Of a DNA stretch of 64,000 bases, positions 36,856-46,948 are shown in pieces (the stretch's first letter is position 1; every line of letters starts with the position of its first letter). The notes under the pieces are model-generated. The model did no database searches. It saw nothing but the letters and a program-made list of their open reading frames with translations, and had not been told where the DNA came from. The translations under genes were made by a program, and so were the position numbers. This stretch comes from Chlamydiales bacterium STE3. GTDB taxonomy: Bacteria; Chlamydiota; Chlamydiia; Chlamydiales; Parachlamydiaceae. Where the stretch lies: the NCBI GenBank assembly GCA_011125455.1, contig VKHO01000058.1:62001-126000 (forward strand), written 5' to 3'.

Positions 36856-37701
36856 TTACTTCTTCCTTCGATCTTTTACAATGAATTTATTCGATTTCTT
36901 AAGAGATCTTGTTCTAAGACCACGAGTAAAGAGAGCCCAAGGAGTCTGTGGGATATTACCTTTATGCTTACCTTCGCCACCACCATGGGGGTGATCAACA
37001 GGGTTCATAGCTGTACCACGCACAGTTGGACGGATACCCTTCCAGCGCTTTCTGCCAGCTTTACCTTCTACTCTCAAGTTATGCTCTGAATTAGAGACAG
37101 CGCCAAATGTGGCTCTGCAATCTTCATTAATTAAACGCATTTCGCCTGATGGCATACGCATTGTCGCATAGCCATTGCTTCTTCCCATTAACTGAGCAGA
37201 AAGTCCTGCAGAGCGAACAAGCTTACCACCTTTACCAGGATACAGCTCAATATTGCAAACTGTTGAACCAAGCGGCATATGCTTTAATTTCATGCAACAG
37301 CCAACAGAGAAGGGTGGCTCTTCACTTGTTTGCACCGTGTCACCCTTCTTTAATCCATGTGGAGCTAGAATATATCTTTTTTCTCCATCAGCATAGTTTA
37401 ACAATGCAATGTAAGCTGAGCGATTCGGATCGTATTCAATTGAAGCAACTTTTGCTGGGATATCAAGTTTATCACGTTTAAAATCAATGACTCGATAATG
37501 GCGTTTATGCCCACCACCTTTGTGACGGCAAGTAATGTGACCTTTGTTGTTTCTACCGTTTGTGCGTCTCTTAGAGATCAGCAAAGACTTAGTTGGCTTA
37601 ACAGTCGCTTTTGAGTCTTCTGAGGCACGTGTGAGCAGCTCATTTTTAGGTAAAATTAGCTGTCTTGTTCCCGGTGTAATAGGACGATATTTTTTTAACA
37701 T
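36856..37701 (-). CDS. rplB: 50S ribosomal protein L2
   Basis: 281 aa from ATG 37701 (AGGAG about ten bases before; a TTG at 37710 is too close to it). '[20 protein letters not shown]' and the peptidyl-transferase-side block '[18 protein letters not shown]' are L2. Confidence 0.97.
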   Translation of the reverse strand: MLKKYRPITPGTRQLILPKNELLTRASEDSKATVKPTKSLLISKRRTNGRNNKGHITCRHKGGGHKRHYRVIDFKRDKLDIPAKVASIEYDPNRSAYIALLNYADGEKRYILAPHGLKKGDTVQTSEEPPFSVGCCMKLKHMPLGSTVCNIELYPGKGGKLVRSAGLSAQLMGRSNGYATMRMPSGEMRLINEDCRATFGAVSNSEHNLRVEGKAGRKRWKGIRPTVRGTAMNPVDHPHGGGEGKHKGNIPQTPWALFTRGLRTRSLKKSNKFIVKDRRKK

Positions 37702-37717
37702 CTTAATCAAGCTCCTG

Positions 37718-38053
37718 TTAGACTGATTCCAAGCTATCGCCTTCTTGAAGCGTAACGATGGCTTTTTTAAATGAAGCGGTCATTCCTAAACGCCCTCTGA
37801 CACGGCGGGATTTAGCTTTCACATTAATTGTATTCACAGCCACAACTTTCACATTCTTGGAACTGTAAATTTGCTCAATAGCTTCAGCTATTTCTTTTTT
37901 GTTTGCCGTTTTTTCAACAACAAAAACGTATTTCGGAGATTTACATCTTGCAAGCGAAACATTCGAAGTAGCATTCTTTAGATTTTCTAAAACGATCGCT
38001 TTCTCAGTTACTCGTTGATGTTTTACTACTTGATAGGGATTTTTTTCTTTCAT
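37718..38053 (-). CDS. rplW: 50S ribosomal protein L23
   Basis: 111 aa; '[12 protein letters not shown]' and '[20 protein letters not shown]' with '[20 protein letters not shown]' are L23, docking site for SRP and trigger factor at the tunnel exit. Confidence 0.95.
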   Translation of the reverse strand: MKEKNPYQVVKHQRVTEKAIVLENLKNATSNVSLARCKSPKYVFVVEKTANKKEIAEAIEQIYSSKNVKVVAVNTINVKAKSRRVRGRLGMTASFKKAIVTLQEGDSLESV

Positions 38054-38066
38054 ATTTCCTCAGCCT

Positions 38067-38750
38067 TTATGCCAACCATTCTTGCAATTCTTGCAATGCA
38101 TTTTCAGTCACAACTAACTGATTTGCCAGCATCAAATCATAACCATTAATATTTTTCGCCAAGGCAAAACTCATTTTGGGGATATTTCTCATGCTGCGAA
38201 TGAAATTGTTATGTTTTTCACAAGGCACTTGAAATTTCTCTGTGAAATCACCGAAATCGATTTCCCCATATTCACCTTCACCTAAAAACAAAACGCGCCC
38301 TGATAAGTTACGTTTTTCTAAGAATTCAACAACAGTTTTAGTTTTTGGAGCTTCGACACTTAAATCTTCCACAACGTGAAGTTTATTATTTCTAAGCTTT
38401 TCCGCTAAAAGGCATCTGATAGCTGCAAGACGCTCTTTTTTGTTGATCCTCACATGCTGATCAAACTTTGGCTTTGGACCAAAAACTCTTCCACCACCCT
38501 TATATTGCGGTGCAGCTAGCGATCCCTGACGTGCACGACCCCCACCTTTTTGTGGATGAGGTTTTTTGGTCGTATGATTCACCTCAGAACGGCCTTTAGT
38601 GTTCGCAGACCACTGTCTTAAATTAGCACGCAAAGCAACAATATAATCTTTAATTGTCTGACTACTTGCTTCAGCTTCAAGCAATTCGCTAGCTATCGCG
38701 ATGTCGCCTGTCTCTTTGCCTTCTAAATTGTATTTTTTTAAATTAACCAC
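38067..38750 (-). CDS. rplD: 50S ribosomal protein L4
   Basis: 227 aa starting at GTG 38750, seven bases after GGAG. The tunnel loop 'KPHPQKGGGRARQGSLAAPQ' and 'GGGRVFGPKPK' are L4. In many bacteria L4 represses its own operon; no leader structure for this was identified here. Confidence 0.96.
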   Translation of the reverse strand: MVNLKKYNLEGKETGDIAIASELLEAEASSQTIKDYIVALRANLRQWSANTKGRSEVNHTTKKPHPQKGGGRARQGSLAAPQYKGGGRVFGPKPKFDQHVRINKKERLAAIRCLLAEKLRNNKLHVVEDLSVEAPKTKTVVEFLEKRNLSGRVLFLGEGEYGEIDFGDFTEKFQVPCEKHNNFIRSMRNIPKMSFALAKNINGYDLMLANQLVVTENALQELQEWLA

Positions 38751-38771
38751 AATTCAACTCCACGAGATCGA

Positions 38772-39449
38772 TTACTTTTTCACTTTTGACTGACGCTTTA
38801 TAGCCGGAGAGATATAAACCAACCCATTACGAGCACCAGGCACAGCTCCTTCAACTACAATAATATTTTCAGCAGCATCAACAGAAACAACCCTTAAATT
38901 TTGGACTGTTTTTTGCTCACTACCCATATGACCAGCCATCTTTTGACCTGGCAAACAACGACCTGGCGTACTTCTCATCCCTGTCGAACCGCCATGCCTA
39001 TGAAAGCCGGAACCGTGAGAAGCTGGACCACCAGCAAAATTATGTCTTTTAATTACCCCTTGGTAACCTTTACCCTTTGAAACTGCAATCGCATCAACGA
39101 AATCAACTTCACCAAGAGCGTCTAATCCAACAACCTGCCCAACAGCATAGTCATTAGCATTTTCTAGCCTTGACTCCGACAAGTAACGACGAGGGGTTAC
39201 GGAAGATTTTTTGAAATGACCTAATAGAGGCTTGGACACTCGACGTTCAACAGTCCTAGGGTCTTTTGTTTTAATCTCTTCAAATCCAAGCTGAATTGCA
39301 TTATAGCCGTCTGTCTCTTCGGTTTTAACTTGCGTGACAACATTTGGCTCTACTTCAATCACGGTACAAGGGACAACGCGACCCTTATCGTCAAAAAGCT
39401 GAATCATACCGCGCTTTTTGCCCATTAATTTTACCATCTTGCGAGTCAT
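38772..39449 (-). CDS. rplC: 50S ribosomal protein L3
   Basis: 225 aa from ATG 39449 with AAAGGTG in front; a TTG eight codons upstream is not supported. 'GKGYQGVIKRHNFAGGPASH' and 'GSTGMRSTPGRCLPGQKMAG' are L3. It is the first gene of the superoperon because rpsJ is not present upstream; in Chlamydia rpsJ lies with fusA. Confidence 0.96.
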   Translation of the reverse strand: MTRKMVKLMGKKRGMIQLFDDKGRVVPCTVIEVEPNVVTQVKTEETDGYNAIQLGFEEIKTKDPRTVERRVSKPLLGHFKKSSVTPRRYLSESRLENANDYAVGQVVGLDALGEVDFVDAIAVSKGKGYQGVIKRHNFAGGPASHGSGFHRHGGSTGMRSTPGRCLPGQKMAGHMGSEQKTVQNLRVVSVDAAENIIVVEGAVPGARNGLVYISPAIKRQSKVKK

Positions 39450-39513
39450 AAACACCTTTGTTCTTAAGCTCAAGAGTTATTTATTTCTAAAGTCAAAATT
39501 CTAGTTCCGCTAG

Positions 39514-39541
39514 ATTTTAGCAGATGACCCTTTATTTTCAA
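39514..39541 (-). promoter_or_regulatory. Promoter of the ribosomal superoperon
   Basis: On the minus strand TTGAAA (39541-39536), a 16-base spacer and TAAAAT (39519-39514) preceded by TG (extended -10). It lies about 65 bases before the rplC ATG. Nothing else stands out in 39450-39704. Confidence 0.7.
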
Positions 39542-39704
39542 AGAATTTAAAGAGCGTCCTAAAAAGCTAGGTGAAAGGCTGCGCAAGAGGATTTGCGTTC
39601 CATTCAGATCTTTTTCAGGGATTAAATAACTTTACGTGATAGGAAGGATAGCAAATTGAACGTTTTTAAGCAAGACAATCTCGGTTTTTCATGTATCAAC
39701 ATGC

Positions 39705-40259
39705 TTAAAGTGTCTTCTGCACCCTATTTCCTCTCTTTTTTTTTCCGCGTGGCACCCTGATCTTACGACTTTTTTGGACTGTTTGCTTAAATTGCACTTT
39801 CGATAAATCTGCATCTGGCTGAACTCCCACCACGTTGATAATTTCCTCGATATCCACACCTTTTTTGAAATGGTACCGCCCAGGCTTTAAAACCGCTCCT
39901 TCGACCGTTACAACAACTTCTCTTACGGCGCTTGAAGGAACATCAAGCTCCATGTGCACCCTATTTGCGCTCACAAAACTTGCATGCACCAGCATAAGCC
40001 CTATCGTAGTGATAAGGAGGCTAACAACAACGAGTTCATGCCTATAGAGTCGAGCTTCTTGGCAATTTACCTTACTAGAAAGTGAGAATGGAGGTGGGGA
40101 GCGCAGCGCTTTTTTGCACCACAGCATGGCGTGCTGCCAACAGGAACTCAAGCTAGCTCTAGCTTGCTGAAGGAAAAAAACGACAGGATCTTTATTCATT
40201 TGAGGGAGATTGCTTGAAAGAAAAGCATGCGAGATTCCCCGCAAGCTTTCCTCATCCAC
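39705..40259 (-). CDS. SLBB-domain single-pass membrane protein
   Basis: 184 aa from GTG 40259, one base after the stop of the Inc-like gene. A membrane helix at about 75-97 ('VVVSLLITTIGLMLVHASFV') is followed by a beta-grasp SLBB-type domain at about 112-168 with 'VVVTVEGAVLKPGRYHF' and 'INVVGVQPDADLSKV'. The C-terminus is strongly basic (RGKKKRGNRVQKTL). SLBB domains bind soluble ligands or sugars in exporters and in ComEA, but ComEA's helix-hairpin-helix DNA-binding part is missing. A later ATG (40199) is possible. Function unknown. Confidence 0.7.
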   Translation of the reverse strand: MDEESLRGISHAFLSSNLPQMNKDPVVFFLQQARASLSSCWQHAMLWCKKALRSPPPFSLSSKVNCQEARLYRHELVVVSLLITTIGLMLVHASFVSANRVHMELDVPSSAVREVVVTVEGAVLKPGRYHFKKGVDIEEIINVVGVQPDADLSKVQFKQTVQKSRKIRVPRGKKKRGNRVQKTL

Positions 40260-40260
40260 A

Positions 40261-41406
40261 CTAGGTAGCTGCTTGGCTGAAAGCCGGTGCAGCGACTCTC
40301 GGAACAGCTTTAGTCATTACAAGCTGGTCAACTAAAAACTTTGTTAGACTAAATCCGCTACTGACCAACCCAAGTACAGCTAGCACTGCAGGCAAATAGA
40401 TCCAGCCAACCATCGAAAGAGAAAGAGCGAGAGCTGTGATAATCACGGCGATTTTGGCTACTTCACAGGCTATTGCAATGGCTGACTTTATAAGGTTGAT
40501 GCGATTGTTGTGGTTTTTTACATTCCATTTTTCCACCTTGTCGAAGGCGAATGTACTTATCATAGCTTGATGCTCTGAATTGCCCCCTTCTGCCCCACGT
40601 ACTATTTGTGGGTACTCAGCCAACCTTTTTTGGGCCACCCTGATTTCCTTTTGTTGAGCTTTACTCAATTTTCTAAGCCTGTTTGGATAATCAATCGACT
40701 CTTGGTTGCCCGCTATGCACGCTTCATATTTAGCAACGCGCTCATCGATATAATCTCTCTGAGCCTCAAGATCTTGTCCAGCCAGCTCTTGCCATCTGCT
40801 AGCTTTATGTTTTATATGCTTTGAGCGCTCTTTTTGATCGGAAATGGTAAGACTAGTATTTAAAATACTCCAGCTAGAAGCCGCGATAAGAAAGGGATGC
40901 TTTATTACATCAACTCCAGGAAACTGATGAGCTAGAACTTTTGCAGCGTTTCTGAGAACTGGAACATTTCCCATTCTATGTCCAATAGAAGCGAGTTTTG
41001 CCATTGGAATGAGCTTAAAATATGCCAACATTTTATAGCAATCGATAGCACTTGCAAACGTTAAATGGACACGACTTACAATTTTAGTCCAATGTTTATC
41101 TGCTAGTGTTTCACCGCTTTTATCAGGAACAACCCAATCTTTAATACGATTAAGGATTTCAAATCCGCCAATGGTTACACACACGACCTTAAATGCACCC
41201 ACCATAGGGCCACAGGCTTTAACACTTGTAAAAGAAGCAGCAACACCAATGATGCTAGTGGATAGCTGTAATAACTTTTTTAACCCCTCTGTCTGATTGA
41301 CTACTCTGCAGGCTCCATCAACCACCACTCTGCCCATTTTTTTTGAAAAATCACAGATCTTATCAATTGGAGGAAGATGCGTTCGCGTATCGACTGATCT
41401 TGACAT
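40261..41406 (-). CDS. Inc-like membrane protein at the CT529 (Cap1) position
   Basis: 381 aa, no signal peptide. Hydrophobic stretches lie at about 45-85 and a paired one at about 313-352 ('IAVIITALALSLSMVGWIYLPAVLAVLGLVSSGFSL' region), a bilobed pair as in inclusion membrane proteins. The middle is basic and helical. In C. trachomatis the gene between rplC and fmt is CT529/Cap1, an inclusion membrane protein; here the same slot holds this gene and the SLBB gene. Sequence similarity to Cap1 was not tested and is not obvious by eye. AAGG precedes the ATG. Confidence 0.65.
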   Translation of the reverse strand: MSRSVDTRTHLPPIDKICDFSKKMGRVVVDGACRVVNQTEGLKKLLQLSTSIIGVAASFTSVKACGPMVGAFKVVCVTIGGFEILNRIKDWVVPDKSGETLADKHWTKIVSRVHLTFASAIDCYKMLAYFKLIPMAKLASIGHRMGNVPVLRNAAKVLAHQFPGVDVIKHPFLIAASSWSILNTSLTISDQKERSKHIKHKASRWQELAGQDLEAQRDYIDERVAKYEACIAGNQESIDYPNRLRKLSKAQQKEIRVAQKRLAEYPQIVRGAEGGNSEHQAMISTFAFDKVEKWNVKNHNNRINLIKSAIAIACEVAKIAVIITALALSLSMVGWIYLPAVLAVLGLVSSGFSLTKFLVDQLVMTKAVPRVAAPAFSQAAT

Positions 41407-41886
41407 ATTAAAACCTTGTTTGTGAATTAATGAAGAATAAGCTTATAAAATATTGTGAGCCATTTTGTAAAGAAATGAATGCATAAAATAAATGCTTTAA
41501 ACACTCAATAAGTCACAACATGAAAAGCATCAATGAGATAGGTTTAAACCCAATGTGCGGCACTCTTTCGCCTGTAGGCATTTTCACATTTAATCACTAA
41601 ATAATGAATGCAACTAAATGGACTAATCTTCGATTGTCATTTACAGATTTATTTAAACTAAGGTGAAGGAGCAATCAAGATTGGCGGAAGGCGGGAAAAA
41701 TAGCTAGCGAAAAATACTTCTAAGAAACCTCTATCAAGCCTTTTTAGTTTCTTAGAAAATAAACAAGATGAGTCGACTAGCAATGAACAAAAATGCAGGC
41801 TCCTTTTAGGATGAAAACAGACGATAACTTTCAGTCAACTTTATTGATCCAAAGGCATCTAAAACGTGTACTTGTCTATTGTAAAG
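41407..41886. other. Intergenic region between fmt and the Inc-like gene
   Basis: 480 bases without a gene. It should hold the promoter of the 381-aa gene and the end of the fmt transcript; the only clear structure is the inverted repeat at 41718-41757. No convincing promoter found. Confidence 0.4.
41718..41757 (-). terminator. Inverted repeat after fmt
   Basis: TTCTAAGAAAC (41718-41728) and GTTTCTTAGAA (41747-41757) are a perfect 11-bp pair with an 18-base loop; GTATTTTT follows on the minus strand. It ends the lpxC-fmt unit, though it lies about 130 bases beyond the fmt stop. Confidence 0.6.
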
Positions 41887-42819
41887 CTACAAAAAGGAAG
41901 CAGTGGGAATTCCTCTAAAAAGATCCGCAGCAAGCATGCGTTTTTTCCCCTCTAGCTGCACCTCTAAAAGTTTTAAAGAGCCTTTTAGGCACCCCACAAA
42001 GACATCCTGACCTTGCACTTTCAAAACACCAGGAGATAAATAGAGCTCCTCTACAGGGAGGGATGAATAGATTTTTAAACGCTTAGGCTCATTTTTTATT
42101 TTCACCCAGCACCAAGCTCCAGGCTCTGGATTAACGCCCCTAATCAAGTTGTGGACAGTTTTTGCCTCACCACCCCACCTCACCTCACAATCCTCAAGCT
42201 CGATTTTAGGAGCATAAGTTGCAAGAGAGTGATCCTGTGGATAACGTTTGACTACACCTTTCTCTATATCTTTAATCACTTTGAGAAGCAGACGACTCCC
42301 CTCGCTACAAATTGCTTTCTCTAACTCAGCATATGTTGTCGTTAAATCGATAGGAATAGACTGAGATTCTATTATATCCCCCGCATCCATCTTTCTAGCA
42401 AGATGCATGATGGTTACCCCACTCTCTTTTTCACCCTCAATAATTGAACGCTGGATGGGAGCCGCGCCCCTATATTTGGGCAGTAAACTAGCGTGGAGGT
42501 TAATGCAACCTTTTGTAGGCATTTCCAGCAAGTCTTTTTTTAAAATCTCGCCATAAGCGACGACCACAAACAAGTCCGGATTAAACTTTCTTAACGTTGG
42601 AGCAAACTCAGGAGAAGAGACTACCTCAGGCTGAAAAACAGGGATACCTAAACCAGAAGATTCCACAAGGGCTTTTACAGGAACAGGAACAGGGTTTTGT
42701 CCACGCCCCACAGGTTTATCAGGCTTAGTGACAACTGCCGCTATTTCTATTCCATTTTTTAACAAGAAATTTAGAACCTCAGCAGAAAAGCGAGGAGTAC
42801 CAAAATAAATGATATTCAT
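41887..42819 (-). CDS. fmt: Methionyl-tRNA formyltransferase
   Basis: 310 aa; the formyl-transfer site '[17 protein letters not shown]' with N and H, and the aspartate in 'KMDAGDI', are present, followed by the C-terminal tRNA-binding barrel. It formylates initiator Met-tRNA with 10-formyl-THF. The start overlaps lpxA by four bases. Confidence 0.97.
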   Translation of the reverse strand: MNIIYFGTPRFSAEVLNFLLKNGIEIAAVVTKPDKPVGRGQNPVPVPVKALVESSGLGIPVFQPEVVSSPEFAPTLRKFNPDLFVVVAYGEILKKDLLEMPTKGCINLHASLLPKYRGAAPIQRSIIEGEKESGVTIMHLARKMDAGDIIESQSIPIDLTTTYAELEKAICSEGSRLLLKVIKDIEKGVVKRYPQDHSLATYAPKIELEDCEVRWGGEAKTVHNLIRGVNPEPGAWCWVKIKNEPKRLKIYSSLPVEELYLSPGVLKVQGQDVFVGCLKGSLKLLEVQLEGKKRMLAADLFRGIPTASFL

Positions 42820-43685
42820 ACTTGAAATTTAGAAGATAACACTTCTTTAAAGCTCTCTTCTTCCTCTAAATGCTCAAATTCTTCATCGGAGTTCGTAACA
42901 CCCTGCAAACCGAGCAATCCTCTTTTAGATGTGCGGCAAAACTGAATCCAATGCTTAACCTCAGGCAAGCCTTCTAATTCTTTCTCAGTTTTCAACAATG
43001 CTTCCTCAAAGGACAAATTTGATCGATAGAGGATTTTAAATGCCTTACTCAATGCTAGGCGCGTTTTTAAGGGAAAGCCATGTCGCTTTAAGCCAATCAA
43101 GTTTAATCCCCCAAATTTATAAGGAATACCCGCACCGATTGTATAAGGAGGAATATCATGCGTAACCCTACTCATTCCTCCAACAAAAGCATGACACCCA
43201 ATACGAGAGAACTGGTGAATCGGAGTCATCCCTCCAATAATTGCATTATCTTCAACAATAACATGGCCGGCTAAGGTTGCATTATTGCTCATGATCACGC
43301 GATTTCCTACTACACAATTGTGCGCAATATGACAATAGGCCATAATCAAACAATTATCGCCCACCTTTACTATGGAGTTTTCCTGGCAAGAAGAATTTAT
43401 CGTTACGAATTCTCTAATTTCACAATTCTTACCAATCTGCACATAAGTCTTCTCACCCTTAAATTTTAGATCTTGTGTTTTTGTACCGATACTTGCAGAA
43501 GGATAGATGACAGTTCCCTCCCCAATTGTGGTAAATCCATCAATGTAGGCATGGGACTTAATCACACAATTATCTTCTAGTACAACATTTTTTTTGACAA
43601 TTGCATAGGCTTCCACGGTGACGTTCTGCCCAATCTGAGCGCCAGGCTCTATTATTGCTTTTGGATGGATAAATGATTCGTTCAT
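42816..43685 (-). CDS. lpxA: Acyl-ACP-UDP-N-acetylglucosamine O-acyltransferase
   Basis: 289 aa left-handed beta-helix of hexapeptide repeats ('[16 protein letters not shown]' onward) with catalytic-type histidine in '[13 protein letters not shown]' and '[17 protein letters not shown]'. First step of lipid A synthesis. It stands in the conserved order lpxC-fabZ-lpxA-fmt. Confidence 0.96.
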   Translation of the reverse strand: MNESFIHPKAIIEPGAQIGQNVTVEAYAIVKKNVVLEDNCVIKSHAYIDGFTTIGEGTVIYPSASIGTKTQDLKFKGEKTYVQIGKNCEIREFVTINSSCQENSIVKVGDNCLIMAYCHIAHNCVVGNRVIMSNNATLAGHVIVEDNAIIGGMTPIHQFSRIGCHAFVGGMSRVTHDIPPYTIGAGIPYKFGGLNLIGLKRHGFPLKTRLALSKAFKILYRSNLSFEEALLKTEKELEGLPEVKHWIQFCRTSKRGLLGLQGVTNSDEEFEHLEEEESFKEVLSSKFQV

Positions 43686-43726
43686 AAATAGCTTTTAGTA
43701 TGGAATATTGGTTATTATTACTTATC

Positions 43727-44194
43727 TTAAATTTGTTGTTTGTCTACAAGAGCAAATCCAATTTCAGCCTCTACAGCAACTTTATCATTGACATTGGCCA
43801 CAGCTTTTACACGTCCACCTTTTGAACTGAAATGAATCCCTTCGCAGCGAAGCAGCAAGATATCACCTGGGTGAACAGGATTGCGGAACTTCGCATTATT
43901 CACATTGAGCAAGACCGCAATTTTTGTTGTGTGCCCTTTTAGATTCGCTAAGACTCCCCCGACTTGGGCTAAGGCTTCAAGTATCAACACACCCGGCATA
44001 ATAGGGGCTTCCGGAAAGTGGCCTTGAAAAAAGGCTTCGTTCATGGTTGCATTTTTTTGGCCGACTATAATGCCTGCCTCGAGATCATAAGAAAGAATTT
44101 TATCGACAAGTAGAAAAGGGTAGCGGTGAGGAAGAATCTTTAAAATCTCCTTAATGCCCATTGACCTTGAAGCCTCATTTATTTCACTTTCCAT
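43727..44194 (-). CDS. fabZ: 3-hydroxyacyl-ACP dehydratase
   Basis: 155 aa from ATG 44194, chosen for GGAG about eight bases before it; it overlaps lpxC by 11 bases. Hot-dog fold with catalytic histidine in 'LPHRYPFLLVD' and glutamate in 'GHFPEAPIMPGVLILEALAQ'. It supplies the acyl chains used by LpxA and fatty acid elongation. Confidence 0.95.
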   Translation of the reverse strand: MESEINEASRSMGIKEILKILPHRYPFLLVDKILSYDLEAGIIVGQKNATMNEAFFQGHFPEAPIMPGVLILEALAQVGGVLANLKGHTTKIAVLLNVNNAKFRNPVHPGDILLLRCEGIHFSSKGGRVKAVANVNDKVAVEAEIGFALVDKQQI

Positions 44195-45077
44195 CTCTAC
44201 ACTCCGATGTAATATAATGATATAAGGTGTTTGCAAAAGCGTAATTCGAAGCGTGACCTGATCTTATCGAAATGACATGAGCTAAAAACTCAAAACCAAT
44301 TAAAGAAAAATCTCCAATCATATCTAAGATCTTGTGGCGCACCATTTCATCCGCAAAGAATAGCCCTCCCTTACTTAGGACTGCCTCATCCTTAATAACC
44401 ACAGCGTTATCAAGGCTTCCTCCCTTAATAAGTCCTCTATCCATTAGCATGGAGACTTCTTGATAAAGAGAAAATGTCCGGCAAGGAGCAATTTCATTTT
44501 TAAAATTAGCTGCTGTTAAAATATGCGTATGAAATTGAGCCTTTAACCTTTCAACATTTGGATAACTTAAAGTATAACTGATTTTAAACTCATCTGCAGG
44601 CAATGCTACCAGGTGGATATCGTCTTTTGAAAAATAGAGAGGCTGTTCAATTTTCACGATAGGCAAAATAGCTTGTTGCTCAAGCAACCCTGCCTCCTCG
44701 ATCATCTCCACAAACACGTCTGCACTGCCATTCCCGACAGGAGGCTCAACATTGTTAATTTCAATGAGAAGGTTATCAATTTTATATGCTTTAAGTGCCG
44801 CTAGAACATGCTCGACAGTATGAACCATCACATTGGCCATCCCCAGAGTGGTGCTACGCGAAGTGTCTTTAACATATTCTAATGTTGCGGGAATAATGGG
44901 AGCAGAAGGCAGATCTACTCTTTTAAAAGCAATACCACTTCCCTCTTTAGCAGGACAAAAGCGCATCTTGACCACTTTTCCGGTATGAATGCCAATTCCA
45001 GAAAAAGAAACTTCCTTAGCCAGAGTATTCTGTTTCCTTTGAGCCACTTTCAGTCTTGTACACGAGGAAAAATTCAT
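44184..45077 (-). CDS. lpxC: UDP-3-O-acyl-N-acetylglucosamine deacetylase
   Basis: 297 aa; zinc ligands in 'MVHTVEHVLAAL' and 'RHKILDMIGD' (H and D), plus 'NFKNEIAPCRTF'. Committed step of lipid A synthesis in the cytoplasm. It comes 59 bases after lnt on the same strand. Confidence 0.96.
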   Translation of the reverse strand: MNFSSCTRLKVAQRKQNTLAKEVSFSGIGIHTGKVVKMRFCPAKEGSGIAFKRVDLPSAPIIPATLEYVKDTSRSTTLGMANVMVHTVEHVLAALKAYKIDNLLIEINNVEPPVGNGSADVFVEMIEEAGLLEQQAILPIVKIEQPLYFSKDDIHLVALPADEFKISYTLSYPNVERLKAQFHTHILTAANFKNEIAPCRTFSLYQEVSMLMDRGLIKGGSLDNAVVIKDEAVLSKGGLFFADEMVRHKILDMIGDFSLIGFEFLAHVISIRSGHASNYAFANTLYHYITSECRDGK

Positions 45078-45136
45078 AAAACAACTTTCTAAAGGTTTAG
45101 ATCTTAATTAATTGCTTCGATAATCTCAACAAAAAA

Positions 45137-46834
45137 TCATGAATAAGGCCTCTTAAGGAAAAAGAATAAAAGCGAAAACAGCGAAAAACCGATGATCAAG
45201 CTATCGCCAAATCGGGAATAGAGAGTCGGATAATGATAAGTCGAAACCTCTACCGCTAGCGCATCTCTAATCCACTCGGAACACGCTGTACCATCTCCTA
45301 AAATCGCAACAACACGTCCCAAGCTATCAAGGGCTCCTGTGATCCCAGTATTGCAGGAACGCAAAAGAGGGATTCCACACTCCACGGTTCTCAAACGAGC
45401 ATGGTCAAAATGCTGTTTTGGTAATTTTGAACCTGGGTACCATACATCGCTCGTAAGATTAATGAGCATTTCCGCGCCTTTTTGCCGATTTTCTCGCATC
45501 AAATCCCCATAAGTCTCTTCATAGCAAATAGATAAACCAAAAGGTAGTTTTCCACCGGGAAATACTTTAGCTACTTTTCCACAGGTAAATGATCCACAAA
45601 TTCCATAACATTTAGCGAGCTCTCTGCAAAATGCAAATGGAATATATTCTCCCATTGGCACAAGAATTCTTTTTTCGTAGCGCAACCCTTGATTGCCATT
45701 GGGCCAAAAATAAAATGCCGAGCTATAGCTTTCCTTGTCGCTATTTGAAACCCATTGATCATCTTGCAAACCCACGACTAGATCAGCCTGAAAAATATTA
45801 GCTATGGCTTGAGACCAAAAAGCATTTGTAACCAACCATTGCCTCTTATCATGGTAAGCAAGGGGTTCAGCAAGGGCAGGGAGAAATTGGAGAGAGGAGT
45901 CTCCAAAAACTTCAGCGAAAATTTCCTTCACTTCTTCATAAGGATAAATAGGGAGGTATGTTCCGTAAGGAACAACATATTCCGGCAAAACGATCATGTC
46001 GTATACCGGCCCTCTTTTTGGCTCCACAGTCTCTAAAATTTTAATCCACTCTCCTTGAGTATAGGCAATGGCATCATTTACAGTAGCGAATTGCAAATTT
46101 TCCTCAATAGGAAAGGCTGTTTGAACTAACAAAGCACGAAACGTGGAGGGAGGATTCCGAGACAAAGTTACGGAATTTCTTTCATGGTAGGTGTAATGAG
46201 TCCAGCCATAGAGATAGGGGGCTAACAATGCAATCCCCCAAAAAATCGCGGGTCTAAAGGAGAATCTGTAGAGCCAAGCTCTCAAGGCTAGAAGGTTCAC
46301 AAAAATTACCCAAAAAGATAAACCATAGATCCCAAATAGGGAGGCACTTTGCAAAGAATAGAGATTATCTGTTAACGCTAAACCAACAGGATTAAAAGAA
46401 AATCCCGATAGAACAAATAACCTCGACCATTCCATTAGAACCCAACAGCCAGCAATCGCCATTAGCTGAAAAACAGATTTGACACGTTTAGGAGTAACTA
46501 ACAAACTAACCAAGGCAAATTGAATCCCCATGGCTATGCTTAAAAATAGGTAAAGAGAATAAATGTACCAAAAGGGGTGAGAAATCAGCCAAGAAAGTTG
46601 CACAAGCTGTACAAGGGCAAACCAGGCAGTTGCTATTATAAAACGGCCAAAGTGAGAGGGCAGATCAATAATTGCTCTCCAAAAAAGCGCAAAACCAACA
46701 CATGAAGCAAGGAGACCAAAAGAGGATATCCATGCTGGCTGTCCTAAAGACACCAATAGAACTGAAAGAAAGAATAGTAAAAGTTTTTTTTGAAAAGGAA
46801 GAATTTCTAGAGCAAATGATGGGGCTTCAGGCAT
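45137..46834 (-). CDS. lnt: Apolipoprotein N-acyltransferase
   Basis: 565 aa; about seven N-terminal membrane helices and a periplasmic nitrilase domain with the E-K-C triad in 'LPEYVVPYG', 'EKRILVPMGEYIPF' and 'SICYEETYGD'. It adds the third acyl chain to lipoproteins. It heads the lnt-lpxC-fabZ-lpxA-fmt unit, the order seen in Chlamydia (CT534-CT530). Confidence 0.95.
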   Translation of the reverse strand: MPEAPSFALEILPFQKKLLLFFLSVLLVSLGQPAWISSFGLLASCVGFALFWRAIIDLPSHFGRFIIATAWFALVQLVQLSWLISHPFWYIYSLYLFLSIAMGIQFALVSLLVTPKRVKSVFQLMAIAGCWVLMEWSRLFVLSGFSFNPVGLALTDNLYSLQSASLFGIYGLSFWVIFVNLLALRAWLYRFSFRPAIFWGIALLAPYLYGWTHYTYHERNSVTLSRNPPSTFRALLVQTAFPIEENLQFATVNDAIAYTQGEWIKILETVEPKRGPVYDMIVLPEYVVPYGTYLPIYPYEEVKEIFAEVFGDSSLQFLPALAEPLAYHDKRQWLVTNAFWSQAIANIFQADLVVGLQDDQWVSNSDKESYSSAFYFWPNGNQGLRYEKRILVPMGEYIPFAFCRELAKCYGICGSFTCGKVAKVFPGGKLPFGLSICYEETYGDLMRENRQKGAEMLINLTSDVWYPGSKLPKQHFDHARLRTVECGIPLLRSCNTGITGALDSLGRVVAILGDGTACSEWIRDALAVEVSTYHYPTLYSRFGDSLIIGFSLFSLLFFFLKRPYS

Positions 46835-46886
46835 TTTTCAAGTATTCATCGGAATAAAGTGGCAGTTGCATTTAAGAAGAAAAAAG

Positions 46887-46910
46887 AAATCCGCTTAAAA
46901 AAGCGGATTT
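46887..46910 (-). terminator. Terminator of the alanine-rich Inc-like gene
   Basis: AAATCCGCTT (46887-46896) pairs perfectly with AAGCGGATTT (46901-46910), 4-base loop, then TCTTTTTTCTTC on the minus strand. It lies 39 bases after the gene and before lnt. Confidence 0.85.
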
Positions 46911-46948
46911 CTCAAAAGACTCAAAAACTTATTTCTAAATAAGTTTTT

